A DNA stretch of 8,202 nt from Limisphaerales bacterium (GCA_025356925.1 JANXQE010000086.1:1-8202); one strand, 5' to 3'; shown: positions 1 to 6,581, numbered from the stretch's first letter. Numbers and translations: made by a program. Notes: a model not told the origin generated them from the letters alone.

Positions 1-934
1 GGTGCCGAACAAGGATGGCCATTTCACCAATGTGACGGCTAACTGCACGTCGCTCGCGGATTACGAAAACAAGAGCCCCTGCTTCGGAGCGCTCATCGGC
101 CGCTATGCCAACCGCATCGCCCACGGACAATTTACTCTCGAAGGCCGCCAGGTCTCATTACCCTTGAACGCCGGCCCCCATCATATTCATGGCGGGAGGC
201 GGGGGTTTAACAATCGGGTTTGGCGCGCTGAGCCGATTCGTGGCGGCGACTTCGTCGGGCTCAAATTAACTTACCTCTCCAAAGACGGTGAGGAGGGTTA
301 TCCAGGCAACCTCACGTGCACCGTGCGATATGAGCTGAACAACCGGGACGAGTGGAAAATGGACTACACCGCGCAAACTGACAAAACCACGGTGATCAAT
401 TTGTCCAACCATTCGTACTGGAACCTCGCGGGAGCTGAATCCGGGACGGTGCTGGACCAGGTCCTGACTGTCAACGCCGATAGGTATCTCCTAGCGGATG
501 ACGCTCTCATCCCCACCGGCGAAATTGTGTCCGTCGCGGGCACGCCCGTGGACTTTCGAACTCCGCACCCAGTGGGTGAGAGGATCCATCAGGTGACCGA
601 AAAACAGTTTGGCGGGGGTTACGATCATTGCTTGGTAATCAATCGTTCCAAGCCTGGCGATTTGGTGAAGTCGGCGAGACTCGTGGACCCGAAGTCAGGC
701 CGCACGATGGAGGTCTCGACAACGGAACCGGGTGTTCAGATTTTCACAGCCAATTTCGAGACCGGCGCCTTTACGGGTCCGGGCGGTTATCCTTATCCCC
801 GGCACCTTGGCCTGTGCCTCGAGGCTCAGCACTATCCAGACTCGCCCAACAAGCCGCAGTTTCCCTCAACGGTTCTGAAGCCGGGGGAAACGTATCATTC
901 GACGACGATCCACAAGTTCGGCATCGAGAAGTAG
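1..934 (+). CDS. galM: Galactose mutarotase (aldose 1-epimerase), 5'-truncated by window edge
   Basis: The protein interconverts the alpha and beta anomers of aldoses such as galactose, feeding the Leloir pathway. It is normally cytoplasmic, although secreted forms exist. Counting residues from the GTG at position 2, family landmarks appear in order: GALIGRYANRI (29-39), HHIHGG (60-65, substrate-binding His), LSNHSYWNLAG (134-144, His137 as the likely catalytic acid), GGYDH (205-209, conserved Asp208), and GLCLEAQHYPDSPN (270-283, Glu274 as the likely catalytic base). The visible 310 residues begin at what is normally the 'VPDRNGK' segment, so the usual N-terminal 50 or so residues, and any signal peptide, lie outside the window. 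The GTG at position 2 is therefore probably an internal Val codon. The gene ends in TAG and faces the pilin-like gene across 62 bp. Family assignment is firm; the exact sugar is not shown. Confidence 0.95.
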   Translation, partial: VPNKDGHFTNVTANCTSLADYENKSPCFGALIGRYANRIAHGQFTLEGRQVSLPLNAGPHHIHGGRRGFNNRVWRAEPIRGGDFVGLKLTYLSKDGEEGYPGNLTCTVRYELNNRDEWKMDYTAQTDKTTVINLSNHSYWNLAGAESGTVLDQVLTVNADRYLLADDALIPTGEIVSVAGTPVDFRTPHPVGERIHQVTEKQFGGGYDHCLVINRSKPGDLVKSARLVDPKSGRTMEVSTTEPGVQIFTANFETGAFTGPGGYPYPRHLGLCLEAQHYPDSPNKPQFPSTVLKPGETYHSTTIHKFGIEK

Positions 935-947
935 CGCGTGAGCTCAG

Positions 948-976
948 CGCTCGGGAGGAGCTTGGTCCCACGAGCG
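948..976. terminator. GC-rich hairpin between convergent genes, possible bidirectional terminator
   Basis: CGCTCG (948-953) pairs perfectly with CGAGCG (971-976). Inside it, GG (954-955) can pair with CC (968-969) after a one-base bulge, or GGGA (953-956) with TCCC (966-969). It sits in the 62-bp space between the galM stop and the stop of the pilin-like gene, where a shared terminator is expected. No T-tract follows on either strand, so it is not a classical intrinsic terminator. Confidence 0.35.
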
Positions 977-996
977 ACCGGGCGGCGGCGCGCTGG

Positions 997-1791
997 TCAG
1001 TTATCCCACCCGTTGTGGACGTCACCACCGATATTCGGATTGTCCTTGTTTAGCTGGAACCCGGCGCCATACGTGAACCAATTAGGGTCATACAGAGATG
1101 GGTTCTTGCTCAATTGTCGGAACATGACTTTCCAGGAAGCAGCATGAAAATCCGCGTAAATCGCATTGAGAGTGGGTTGCGCAAGAGAATACGAGATTTT
1201 GAGCTGCCTATAATGGTGGTCAGAATCCTCGTGGTAAATAACCTGGCCGACCGGCTTTACGAAATCGGTCGTTTTTAAACCAGGAAAGCGGGCGGTATTG
1301 TCCCAGATCACAAAACGGTAGCGATACGATGAAAAATCGTTGCTCGAAATAACCGGGCTCGATGGGTGATTGATAGTGTCGCTTGGGCACCAGAAAACTC
1401 GAGGGTTGGCCACGCCCAGCGCGCTGGGGACTCCGCCGAACATATCAGTGTACTGGACGGTATTTGGCGCGGTGGTGGGATCACCCGCTTTTGACCCGTA
1501 GGTGATGGCCGAGGGCATTTTGTTGTCCTGGCTATCGGTATAGAACAAGAGCGAGATACCGATTTGTCTCAAGTTGCTCAGACAGGCGATGCGTTTGCCT
1601 TTTTCTTTCGCTTTGGCCAGCGATGGCAAAAGCATGGCGGCCAGGATGGCAATAATCGCGATGACCACCAGGAGCTCGATCAGCGTGAAAGCCTGGCGCA
1701 GCCTGGGCAGTTGGAACCGTGCTTTAAAACACAAATCCTTCGAGGAATTTGGCGCCGCGTCGTCCGCTTTGCCGTCGAGAGACAATTTCAT
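997..1791 (-). CDS. Prepilin-type N-terminal cleavage/methylation domain protein (type II pseudopilin-like)
   Basis: This is a 264-residue protein with a class III prepilin signal. A basic leader (KARFQLPRLRQA, 23-34) is followed by FTLIELLVVIAIIAILAAML (35-54). Cleavage is expected after Ala34 and Glu39 gives the canonical Glu at +5. The hydrophobic helix and the following SLAKAKEKGKRIACLSNLRQIG region (57-78) match the large Verrucomicrobiota/Planctomycetota family of G-type pseudopilin-like proteins. Near the C-terminus, NAIYADFHAASW (209-220) resembles the 'H-X9-DG' region of this family, with FH in place of the usual DG-H wording. The protein is predicted to be processed by a prepilin peptidase and anchored in the inner membrane; its true role is unknown. 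The ATG at 1791 was chosen because upstream codons in this frame run through a non-coding repeat. No Shine-Dalgarno is visible, so a shorter start is possible. No secretion or pilus genes lie nearby. Confidence 0.85.
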   Translation of the reverse strand: MKLSLDGKADDAAPNSSKDLCFKARFQLPRLRQAFTLIELLVVIAIIAILAAMLLPSLAKAKEKGKRIACLSNLRQIGISLLFYTDSQDNKMPSAITYGSKAGDPTTAPNTVQYTDMFGGVPSALGVANPRVFWCPSDTINHPSSPVISSNDFSSYRYRFVIWDNTARFPGLKTTDFVKPVGQVIYHEDSDHHYRQLKISYSLAQPTLNAIYADFHAASWKVMFRQLSKNPSLYDPNWFTYGAGFQLNKDNPNIGGDVHNGWDN

Positions 1792-2078
1792 AATCCGCAA
1801 AGCTGCGTTGCTCGTGACCGTTATGCTTGGAAGCTTATGAGAAACGGTACGGCTCCAGGTGTGGCGTGTCGAGCGCAAACGGGAACGGATCTGAAATCCG
1901 AGGGCCGAAATCCGAAGGCCGAAAGAAGCCCGAAATCCGAAACTCGAAATCCGAAGGGAAAGCAAGATCGGGAGAGGCTCGCACTGGAATGAATACTTCA
2001 AACTTGCTAAGGGCGTGGACGACCTATCAGAATGTTTTTGATGAAACGGCCGGCAAACGGAGATCACGGGAACAGGCC
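1792..2078. promoter_or_regulatory. Divergent intergenic region between pilin-like gene and asnS
   Basis: These 287 bp separate two divergent starts and must hold the promoters of both. The middle is occupied by a degenerate tandem repeat (1891-1958). Both strands stay open in some frames here, but the translations are low-complexity and look like no known protein, so I do not call a gene. I could not identify a convincing -35/-10 pair. Confidence 0.4.
1891..1958. repeat. Degenerate short tandem repeat, core cgaaatccgaaggc
   Basis: About five units of roughly 14 bases lie head to tail: 1891-1905 (tgaaatccgagggc-like), 1906-1919 (cgaaatccgaaggc), a degenerate 11-base unit at 1920-1930, 1931-1944 (cgaaatccgaaact) and 1945-1958 (cgaaatccgaaggg). 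The 9-mer gaaatccga occurs in three of them. Read in reverse it gives Phe-Gly-Phe-Arg-Ile-rich peptides, a familiar sign of spurious ORFs over such repeats. It lies in the asnS/pilin divergent gap. Confidence 0.75.
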
Positions 2079-3440
2079 ATGCGCACGTTGATTAAACACG
2101 TATTGACGGCCAGCGACCCGATGGACCAGGTGGTCGTCAAGGGCTGGGTTCGCACACGACGCGATTCCAAAGGGTTTTCCTTTCTTGAATTAAACGACGG
2201 GTCGTGTCTGAGCAACCTGCAGGTGGTAGTGGACGCGGGCACGCCGGGCTCGGAACAGTTGGCGCATTTTACCACCGGCGCCGCGGCGGTGATTGAAGGC
2301 AAGCTGGTGGCGTCGCCGGCCCAGGGCCAGAAGTGGGAACTGCGGGCCAGCCGGGTGGAGCTGATTGGCGTGGCGGACCAGAGTTATCCGCTGCAAAAGA
2401 AAGGTCACACTCAGGAATTCCTGCGGACAATTGCCCACCTTCGGCCGCGGTCGAACATGTACGGCGCGGTGTTTCGGATGCGCAGCCGATTGGCTTTCGC
2501 GGTGCACCAGTTTTTTCAGGAGCGCGACTTCGTCTACGTGCACACGCCGATCATCACCGCGAGCGATTGCGAGGGGGCCGGGGAAATGTTCCGCGTCACT
2601 ACCCTCAAGGGAAACATCGATGAAAAGGCCGAAACCGATTTTTTCGGCAAACCGACCTACCTGACCGTGAGCGGCCAGTTGGAGGGTGAAACGTTCGCGT
2701 GCGCCCTCTCAAACATCTACACCTTCGGGCCAACTTTCCGGGCCGAGAACTCGAATACCGCGCGCCACGCCGCCGAGTTTTGGATGATCGAGCCCGAGAT
2801 GGCCTTTTGCGATTTGCAGGGAGACATGGACCTGGGCGAGGAATTCGTCAAAGCGATGGCCAGGTTCGCTGTGGAGCATTGTGCAGAGGATTTGGCACTG
2901 TTTTCGAAATTTGTGGATAAGGGCTTGCCGGAACGATTGAAGTTTGTGGTGGAGCGGCCTTTTGTGCGGGTGACTTACACTGAAGCGGTCGGGATTCTGA
3001 ACAAGTCCGGCAAGAAGTTTGAATTTCCAGTCGAGTACGGCCTCAATCTGCAATCGGAGCACGAACGGTTCTTGACGGAGGAACACTTCAAGTCGCCGGT
3101 CACGGTCTTCAATTACCCCAAGGAAATTAAACCGTTCTACATGAGGTTGAACGATGACCAAAAGACGGTGACCGCGATGGATGTGCTGGTGCCCGGGATC
3201 GGCGAGGTGATTGGGGGCGCTCAACGCGAGGAGCGGCTGGACCAATTGCTGGAGAATATGAAATTTCATAAACTCACGCCCGAAGACTATTGGTGGTATG
3301 TGGACCTGCGGCGCTACGGAACAGTGCCGCATGCGGGATTCGGTCTTGGGTTTGAGCGATTGCTGATGTTTTTGACGGGGGTCTCGAATATTCGCGACGT
3401 GATCCCGTTTGCGCGGACACCTGGCACTGCCGAGTTTTAG
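2079..3440 (+). CDS. asnS: Asparagine--tRNA ligase (AsnRS)
   Basis: This class IIb aminoacyl-tRNA synthetase activates Asn with ATP and charges tRNA-Asn in the cytoplasm. The 453-residue product (E. coli AsnRS has 466) opens with an OB-fold anticodon-binding domain (about 18-100, beginning VKGWVRTRRDSKGFSF). The catalytic core follows: HLRPRSNMYGAVFRMRS (120-136), TPIITASDCEGAGEMF (156-171), DFFGKPTYLTVSGQL (187-201), motif 2 FRAENSNTARHAAEFW (220-235), LNLQSEHERF (322-331), PGIGEVIGGAQREERLD (372-388) and motif 3 GTVPHAGFGLGFERLL (414-429). The SDCEGAGEMF and RAENSNTARH wording separates AsnRS from AspRS. The ATG at 2079 was chosen because the N-terminus then aligns with E. coli AsnRS; upstream in-frame ATGs at 1827 and 1989 would add repeat-encoded or unrelated residues. 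No strong Shine-Dalgarno is seen. The stop overlaps that of the convergent REC-HDOD gene. With AsnRS present, the GatCAB complex implied by gatC is probably needed mainly for Gln-tRNA. Confidence 0.97.
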   Translation: MRTLIKHVLTASDPMDQVVVKGWVRTRRDSKGFSFLELNDGSCLSNLQVVVDAGTPGSEQLAHFTTGAAAVIEGKLVASPAQGQKWELRASRVELIGVADQSYPLQKKGHTQEFLRTIAHLRPRSNMYGAVFRMRSRLAFAVHQFFQERDFVYVHTPIITASDCEGAGEMFRVTTLKGNIDEKAETDFFGKPTYLTVSGQLEGETFACALSNIYTFGPTFRAENSNTARHAAEFWMIEPEMAFCDLQGDMDLGEEFVKAMARFAVEHCAEDLALFSKFVDKGLPERLKFVVERPFVRVTYTEAVGILNKSGKKFEFPVEYGLNLQSEHERFLTEEHFKSPVTVFNYPKEIKPFYMRLNDDQKTVTAMDVLVPGIGEVIGGAQREERLDQLLENMKFHKLTPEDYWWYVDLRRYGTVPHAGFGLGFERLLMFLTGVSNIRDVIPFARTPGTAEF

Positions 3441-4651
3441 TAATCCGGTTCCGAGGCCAATTCTTTGACTGCGGCGGCGCGCCAGCCATCAATGCGGTCC
3501 TGAACGCCCAGGGCAGCGAGATAGCTTTCATCCAGAGCCGGCGCCGGGTAAGGCAGCTTGTCTGGGGACAGCTCGTGTTCCAGAACATTCGCGACGTGCA
3601 CGGCCATGAGTGGCCCGAACGCGATTTTTTCGCTGCTCGAAGGTGTGTGATGGAAGGCGACCGCCTCGACGATGGTGACCGGCAGGCCCCAGAGGCTGAG
3701 TAGATACGCCGCCACACCGGCATGGTTAGCGCCAAACACTTCGAGTTCGGCCTGTTCGGAGGACAAATTGCGCTCATTGGCCAGGGCGAGCGCCTGATGG
3801 AAGCGCTCGGGCATACTGTCGGCGAGCATCAACTTGCCGAGGTCGTGCAGCATGCCGGCGATGTGAGCTTCTTCGGCGTCGGCTGGGTCGGCGCGTTCGA
3901 CTTGCAGGATCGTACTGGCGATTATTCCACTCCGAACGGTGTGATCCCACAGGTTCGAAAGGGAGAATTCGCTGAGTTTGACCTGCTCAAAGGAACGGAA
4001 GATGTGCGCTGAAAGCGCGAGCGACCGCACCGCGGAGAGGCCGACGAACTGGACCGCGTCGAACGGGTTGGCTGCTTTACTGGCGCGGCCGCCGGCCGCC
4101 GAATTGGCGATCTGCAGCAGTTTGGCGGTCATGCTCGGATCCTCGGCGATGATCTGAGCCAGGCGCTCGATCGAAGGATCTTCACCCCCGAGTTCTTTCA
4201 TGATCTCGTGATACACCAACGGAAAGCTCGGCAGGACTCGCATCTGCCCCACGAGCGCCTGGAGTTTGGTATCTTTCAAGTACTCGTCCAGTCTGCCGAG
4301 ACGGGATAAGGTCGCTTTGAGGGCTTTGAGATCGAATGGCTTGGCCAAAAACTGGTGCGTCGAGTCGAGACTGCGCGCGATCTCCGCCTGGTCGCTCAAG
4401 CCGGAAAGAATGATGCGCGACGACCGCGGGTAGAGTTGTCTCACCGCTCCCATCAACTCGATGCCGTCCATCCCCGGCATCCGCATGTCGGAGACGACGA
4501 CTTCAAAGGGTGAATGTTCCATGAGCCGTAGCGCCTCCCGTGCGTCGGCCGCGCTCACCGCTTCCCAGACGTCGGTTTCGCCCTCCATCATCATGAGGTA
4601 CATCTGCCGCAGCAGGGCATTATCTTCCACAAATAGAATGCGCTTCTTCAT
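3437..4651 (-). CDS. Response regulator with REC receiver and HDOD output domain
   Basis: This is a two-domain signalling protein of 404 residues. The N-terminal receiver (about 1-120) has the acidic pair Glu9/Asp10, phospho-acceptor Asp55 in VVVSDMRMPGMDG (51-63), switch Ser83 and Lys104 in FLAKPFD, which is a complete set for phosphorylation. A linker leads to an HDOD domain (about 130-340) beginning LPSFPLVYHEIM (140-151) and containing AEDPSMTAKLLQIANS (169-184), the HD signature AGMLHDLGKLML (265-276, His269/Asp270), GANHAGVAAYLLSLWGLP (307-324) and AFHH (332-335). The last 65 residues or so are unassigned. HDOD proteins act in signalling and regulation without a settled common enzymatic activity, so the output here is unknown. 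No cognate histidine kinase is in the window. The gene starts 187 bp downstream of gatC with no visible Shine-Dalgarno, so it could be the last gene of that operon or have its own promoter. Confidence 0.93.
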   Translation of the reverse strand: MKKRILFVEDNALLRQMYLMMMEGETDVWEAVSAADAREALRLMEHSPFEVVVSDMRMPGMDGIELMGAVRQLYPRSSRIILSGLSDQAEIARSLDSTHQFLAKPFDLKALKATLSRLGRLDEYLKDTKLQALVGQMRVLPSFPLVYHEIMKELGGEDPSIERLAQIIAEDPSMTAKLLQIANSAAGGRASKAANPFDAVQFVGLSAVRSLALSAHIFRSFEQVKLSEFSLSNLWDHTVRSGIIASTILQVERADPADAEEAHIAGMLHDLGKLMLADSMPERFHQALALANERNLSSEQAELEVFGANHAGVAAYLLSLWGLPVTIVEAVAFHHTPSSSEKIAFGPLMAVHVANVLEHELSPDKLPYPAPALDESYLAALGVQDRIDGWRAAAVKELASEPDY

Positions 4652-4747
4652 GGACCGTAGGAGCGCCCACGCGGATCGAGGGCAAGACCGGTTGGCGGTT
4701 GAGAAATTCGGAGACCCGGCTTTATTCAGCTCACTTGAGGTTGATGA

Positions 4748-4766
4748 CTGGCCGGGGAGCGACCAG
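4748..4766 (-). other. Hairpin in the gatC-to-REC-HDOD gap
   Basis: In minus-strand RNA, CUGGUCG and CGGCCAG form a 7-bp stem with one G-U wobble around a CUCCC loop. The pairing is better on the minus strand than on the plus strand, where the wobble becomes a C-A mismatch. It lies about 70 bp past the gatC stop and about 95 bp before the next start. No U-tract follows. It could be a factor-dependent terminator, a processing site, or chance in GC-rich DNA. The rest of the 187-bp gap shows nothing I can name. Confidence 0.25.
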
Positions 4767-4838
4767 CGTCTCGCGCGGGGTTAGTTGTTTTGGGTTTAGG
4801 GTGAACCTGAAAGCGTAAAGGTTAAGAGTGCCCAGCCG

Positions 4839-5126
4839 TCACTCGACGATCTTCGGAACCATGAACAAACCATTCGCTTGGGCGGGGGCATTCCGGAGGG
4901 CCTCGGCGTGGTCCAGGGAAGGGCGAACCTCGTCTGGCCGCGTGACATTGATGAGCGGGAACGCGTGGGCGGTGGGCTCGATGCCGTTGACATCCACTTC
5001 CTGAAGCTTTTCAATGTATCCGAGGACGCTCTTCAATTGGGCGCCGAACTTTTGGGCTTCTTCAGGGGACAAGGAAAGCCGCGCCAAGTGCGCTACGTAG
5101 TTCACATCGATGTCGGTCGCGGCCAT
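4839..5126 (-). CDS. gatC: Asp-tRNA(Asn)/Glu-tRNA(Gln) amidotransferase subunit C
   Basis: GatC is the small, non-catalytic subunit that clamps GatA and GatB together in the GatCAB complex, which converts misacylated Glu-tRNA-Gln (and in some bacteria Asp-tRNA-Asn) to the amidated form. The 95-residue length is typical. Hallmarks are the N-terminal helix VNYVAHLARLSLSPEE (8-23), the FGAQLKSVLGYIEKLQEVDV stretch (27-46), the GIEPTAHAFPLINVTRPDEVRPS segment (48-70) and the C-terminal FMVPKIVE (88-95), the FxVPKVxE end seen across the family. Neither gatA nor gatB is adjacent: HPr lies 74 bp upstream and a REC-HDOD gene downstream. Since asnS is close by, the likely substrate is Glu-tRNA-Gln. 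No Shine-Dalgarno precedes the ATG. Confidence 0.95.
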   Translation of the reverse strand: MAATDIDVNYVAHLARLSLSPEEAQKFGAQLKSVLGYIEKLQEVDVNGIEPTAHAFPLINVTRPDEVRPSLDHAEALRNAPAQANGLFMVPKIVE

Positions 5127-5164
5127 AATCAGTTGAAATCGAAGTTGGCGGCAGGTTCAGGGCT

Positions 5165-5185
5165 GGGTGGAAGACCCGCCCACCC
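5165..5185 (-). other. Small GC-rich hairpin between HPr and gatC
   Basis: GGGTGG (5165-5170) and CCACCC (5180-5185) are perfect inverted repeats with a 9-base loop, lying in the 74-bp HPr-gatC gap. There is no U-tract after it in the direction of transcription. It may tune read-through into gatC, or be a chance fold. Confidence 0.25.
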
Positions 5186-5200
5186 TTCGATGCCCGCAAA

Positions 5201-5500
5201 TCACTCTTCGTCAAACTTGCGTTTGATAAGCGTTTCGAGTTCGGCCAGGGCCTGTGAGGCATCGTTGCCTTCCGCGTAGACGGTCAGTTTACTTCCCGGT
5301 CCGGCTGCCAGCATCATCAGGCCCATAATGCTCTTACCGTTGACCTTCTCACCATCTTTTTCAACGAAGATGTCGCAGGAGAAGCGATTGGCCGTCTTGA
5401 CGAACATCGCCGCCGGCCGGGCGTGGATGCCCAGCTTGTTGGAGACCAAAAAGTCCTTGGTCATGGTCGAATCGCTGTCTGACAACTTCTTTGCGCTCAT
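5201..5500 (-). CDS. ptsH: HPr-family phosphocarrier protein
   Basis: HPr passes phosphate in the sugar phosphotransferase system through a His and is also phosphorylated on a Ser by HprK. Counting from the ATG at 5500 (99 residues), LGIHARPAAMFV (23-34) gives the phospho-His at His26, and KSIMGLMMLAA (56-66) gives the regulatory Ser57. The His-to-Ser spacing of 31 is the same as His15/Ser46 in B. subtilis HPr. The Ile-Met after the Ser matches HPr proteins that HprK recognises. The start is uncertain. The ATG at 5500 has a weak AAGG four bases upstream, while the ATG at 5464 gives an 87-residue protein closer to the usual 85-90 but has no ribosome-binding site. hprK lies 61 bp upstream. No enzyme I or EII gene is seen, so the role may be regulatory rather than sugar uptake. 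Confidence 0.93.
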   Translation of the reverse strand: MSAKKLSDSDSTMTKDFLVSNKLGIHARPAAMFVKTANRFSCDIFVEKDGEKVNGKSIMGLMMLAAGPGSKLTVYAEGNDASQALAELETLIKRKFDEE

Positions 5501-5561
5501 TCTGCCTTGTCGTATAAGTAACTGAGGCCAGCCGATTTTGCCAACTAAATCTAAGGTTTCG

Positions 5562-6509
5562 TTAGAGTTTGGCAGCGGCGGCCATCCGGGAGATGAGCCG
5601 ATCGTTGAGTTCTTTGGCGGGATTATAGCCGGATGACTTGAGTTTGGTCTGGAAAGCGGCGACCTCGATGAGCCGCGCCAAGTCGCGGCCGGGTCGAACC
5701 GGGATGGTGATATGGGGGATATCAACCCCAAGGATCTTAACGTATGCCTGCTCGATCCCGAGCCGGTCGACATCCTCCACCTCATTCCAGGACTTCAGCG
5801 TGATGACGAGGTCAACGCCCTTTTCGTGCCGAATGCTTTTAACGCCGAACATAGCCGCGACGTTAATAATGCCGATCCCGCGGACTTCCATATGGTTGCG
5901 GGTTACCTCGGCGCTGGTGCCGACCACCTCCCGGCCATCCACCAGGGTGACCTTGGTAATATCGTCCGCCACCAGACTGTATCCGCGCTCGATGAGGGCG
6001 AGGACGCTTTCGCTTTTGCCAATCCCGCTTTCCCCGCGGAGAATTACTCCAACTCCCAAAATATCCACCATGCTGCCCATCTCGGTTCCGCGCGGGGCGA
6101 ACATCATTTCGAGCGCTAATGTCGCCATATTGATGAGCTTCATCGTCACCAGCGGGCACCGGAAGATGGGTACCTGCGCTCGCTCGGCCGCCTCGAGGAA
6201 CAATTTGTCCGGGTACAAATTGCGGGAAAAGATTACGCAGGGCAGCTTGAACGAGAAGAAGGTCTCGTAACGCTTGATTCGCTCGGACTCAGGGAGGGAT
6301 TTTAAGAAGAAAGCTTCGGCGTTGCCGATGGATTGCACGCGTTTAAACGCGAAGTAGCGAGTGAACCCGGACAGGACGAGTCCGGGGCGGTTGACCGTGG
6401 GCTCGCGGATGACCCGCTTGAGGCCGCTGGACCCGGCGAGAAGATTCAGCTCCAGGTTGGTGGCATGCTCGGTGTAGAACCGTTCAACCGTTACGAGATC
6501 GCGTTGCAT
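5562..6509 (-). CDS. hprK: HPr kinase/phosphorylase
   Basis: HprK phosphorylates HPr on its regulatory Ser using ATP or PPi and can reverse the reaction, coupling carbon/energy status to regulation. The 315-residue length is normal. The N-terminal domain (about 1-130) ends in an FAPRGTEMG segment (137-145). The C-terminal kinase domain has the P-loop GESGIGKS (159-166, Lys165), LVADD (179-183, Asp183 as the likely general base/acid), the family signature MEVRGIGIINV (207-217) and IPVRPGRDLARLIEVAA (269-285). The substrate gene HPr follows 61 bp downstream, which supports the call. One oddity: the position equal to active-site His138 of Gram-positive HprK (21 residues before the P-loop Lys) is Met144. 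The region just before the ATG is a CCGCACC-type tandem repeat with no Shine-Dalgarno. lptB lies 72 bp upstream, on the same strand. Confidence 0.96.
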   Translation of the reverse strand: MQRDLVTVERFYTEHATNLELNLLAGSSGLKRVIREPTVNRPGLVLSGFTRYFAFKRVQSIGNAEAFFLKSLPESERIKRYETFFSFKLPCVIFSRNLYPDKLFLEAAERAQVPIFRCPLVTMKLINMATLALEMMFAPRGTEMGSMVDILGVGVILRGESGIGKSESVLALIERGYSLVADDITKVTLVDGREVVGTSAEVTRNHMEVRGIGIINVAAMFGVKSIRHEKGVDLVITLKSWNEVEDVDRLGIEQAYVKILGVDIPHITIPVRPGRDLARLIEVAAFQTKLKSSGYNPAKELNDRLISRMAAAAKL

Positions 6510-6510
6510 A

Positions 6511-6536
6511 GGTGCGTGGTGCGGGGTGCGGGGTGG
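6511..6536. repeat. Heptamer tandem repeat GGTGCGK just upstream of hprK
   Basis: Three consecutive heptamers, GGTGCGT (6511-6517), GGTGCGG (6518-6524) and GGTGCGG (6525-6531), plus a partial fourth GGTGG (6532-6536), start one base before the hprK ATG. In hprK mRNA this reads as CCGCACC-type units filling the place of the ribosome-binding site. Confidence 0.8.
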
Positions 6537-6581
6537 AATCGGGTGGCCCAGGACCGCAGGACGGTTGCCGATTCGTTGTCG

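Noticed and set aside
2004..2033. Possible -35/-10 pair TTGCTA ... TATCAG before asnS
   Set aside because: The -10 is poor and the spacing is 15 bases; such matches are expected by chance.
1792..2067. N-terminal extension of the pilin-like protein from ATG 2067
   Set aside because: It reads through the same repeat (FGFRAS/LRIS-type peptide) and would place the prepilin signal more than 120 residues from the start, incompatible with a prepilin leader.
1827..2078. N-terminal extension of asnS from ATG 1827 (or ATG 1989)
   Set aside because: The added residues are encoded by the tandem repeat and flanking non-coding DNA, and AsnRS homology begins at the ATG at 2079.
3722..4012. Open plus-strand frame inside the REC-HDOD gene
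   Set aside because: It is a shadow of the well-supported minus-strand HDOD domain, with no recognisable motif of its own.
4804..4823. Inverted repeat AACCT/AGGTT just after gatC
   Set aside because: It has only five base pairs, a 10-base loop and no U-tract, too weak for a terminator.
5501..5561. Promoter-like TTGGCA ... TTATAC between hprK and HPr
   Set aside because: The spacing of about 21 bases is too long for a sigma-70 promoter, and co-transcription with hprK is the simpler view.
5501..5785. N-terminal extension of HPr from ATG 5785
   Set aside because: This part overlaps the 3' end of hprK in another frame and is low in protein-like character; HPr homology starts near 5464-5500.
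5638..6270. 210-codon plus-strand frame opposite hprK
   Set aside because: It lies wholly antisense to a clear HprK and is rich in Ser/Arg/Pro, as expected from a reverse frame in GC-rich DNA.
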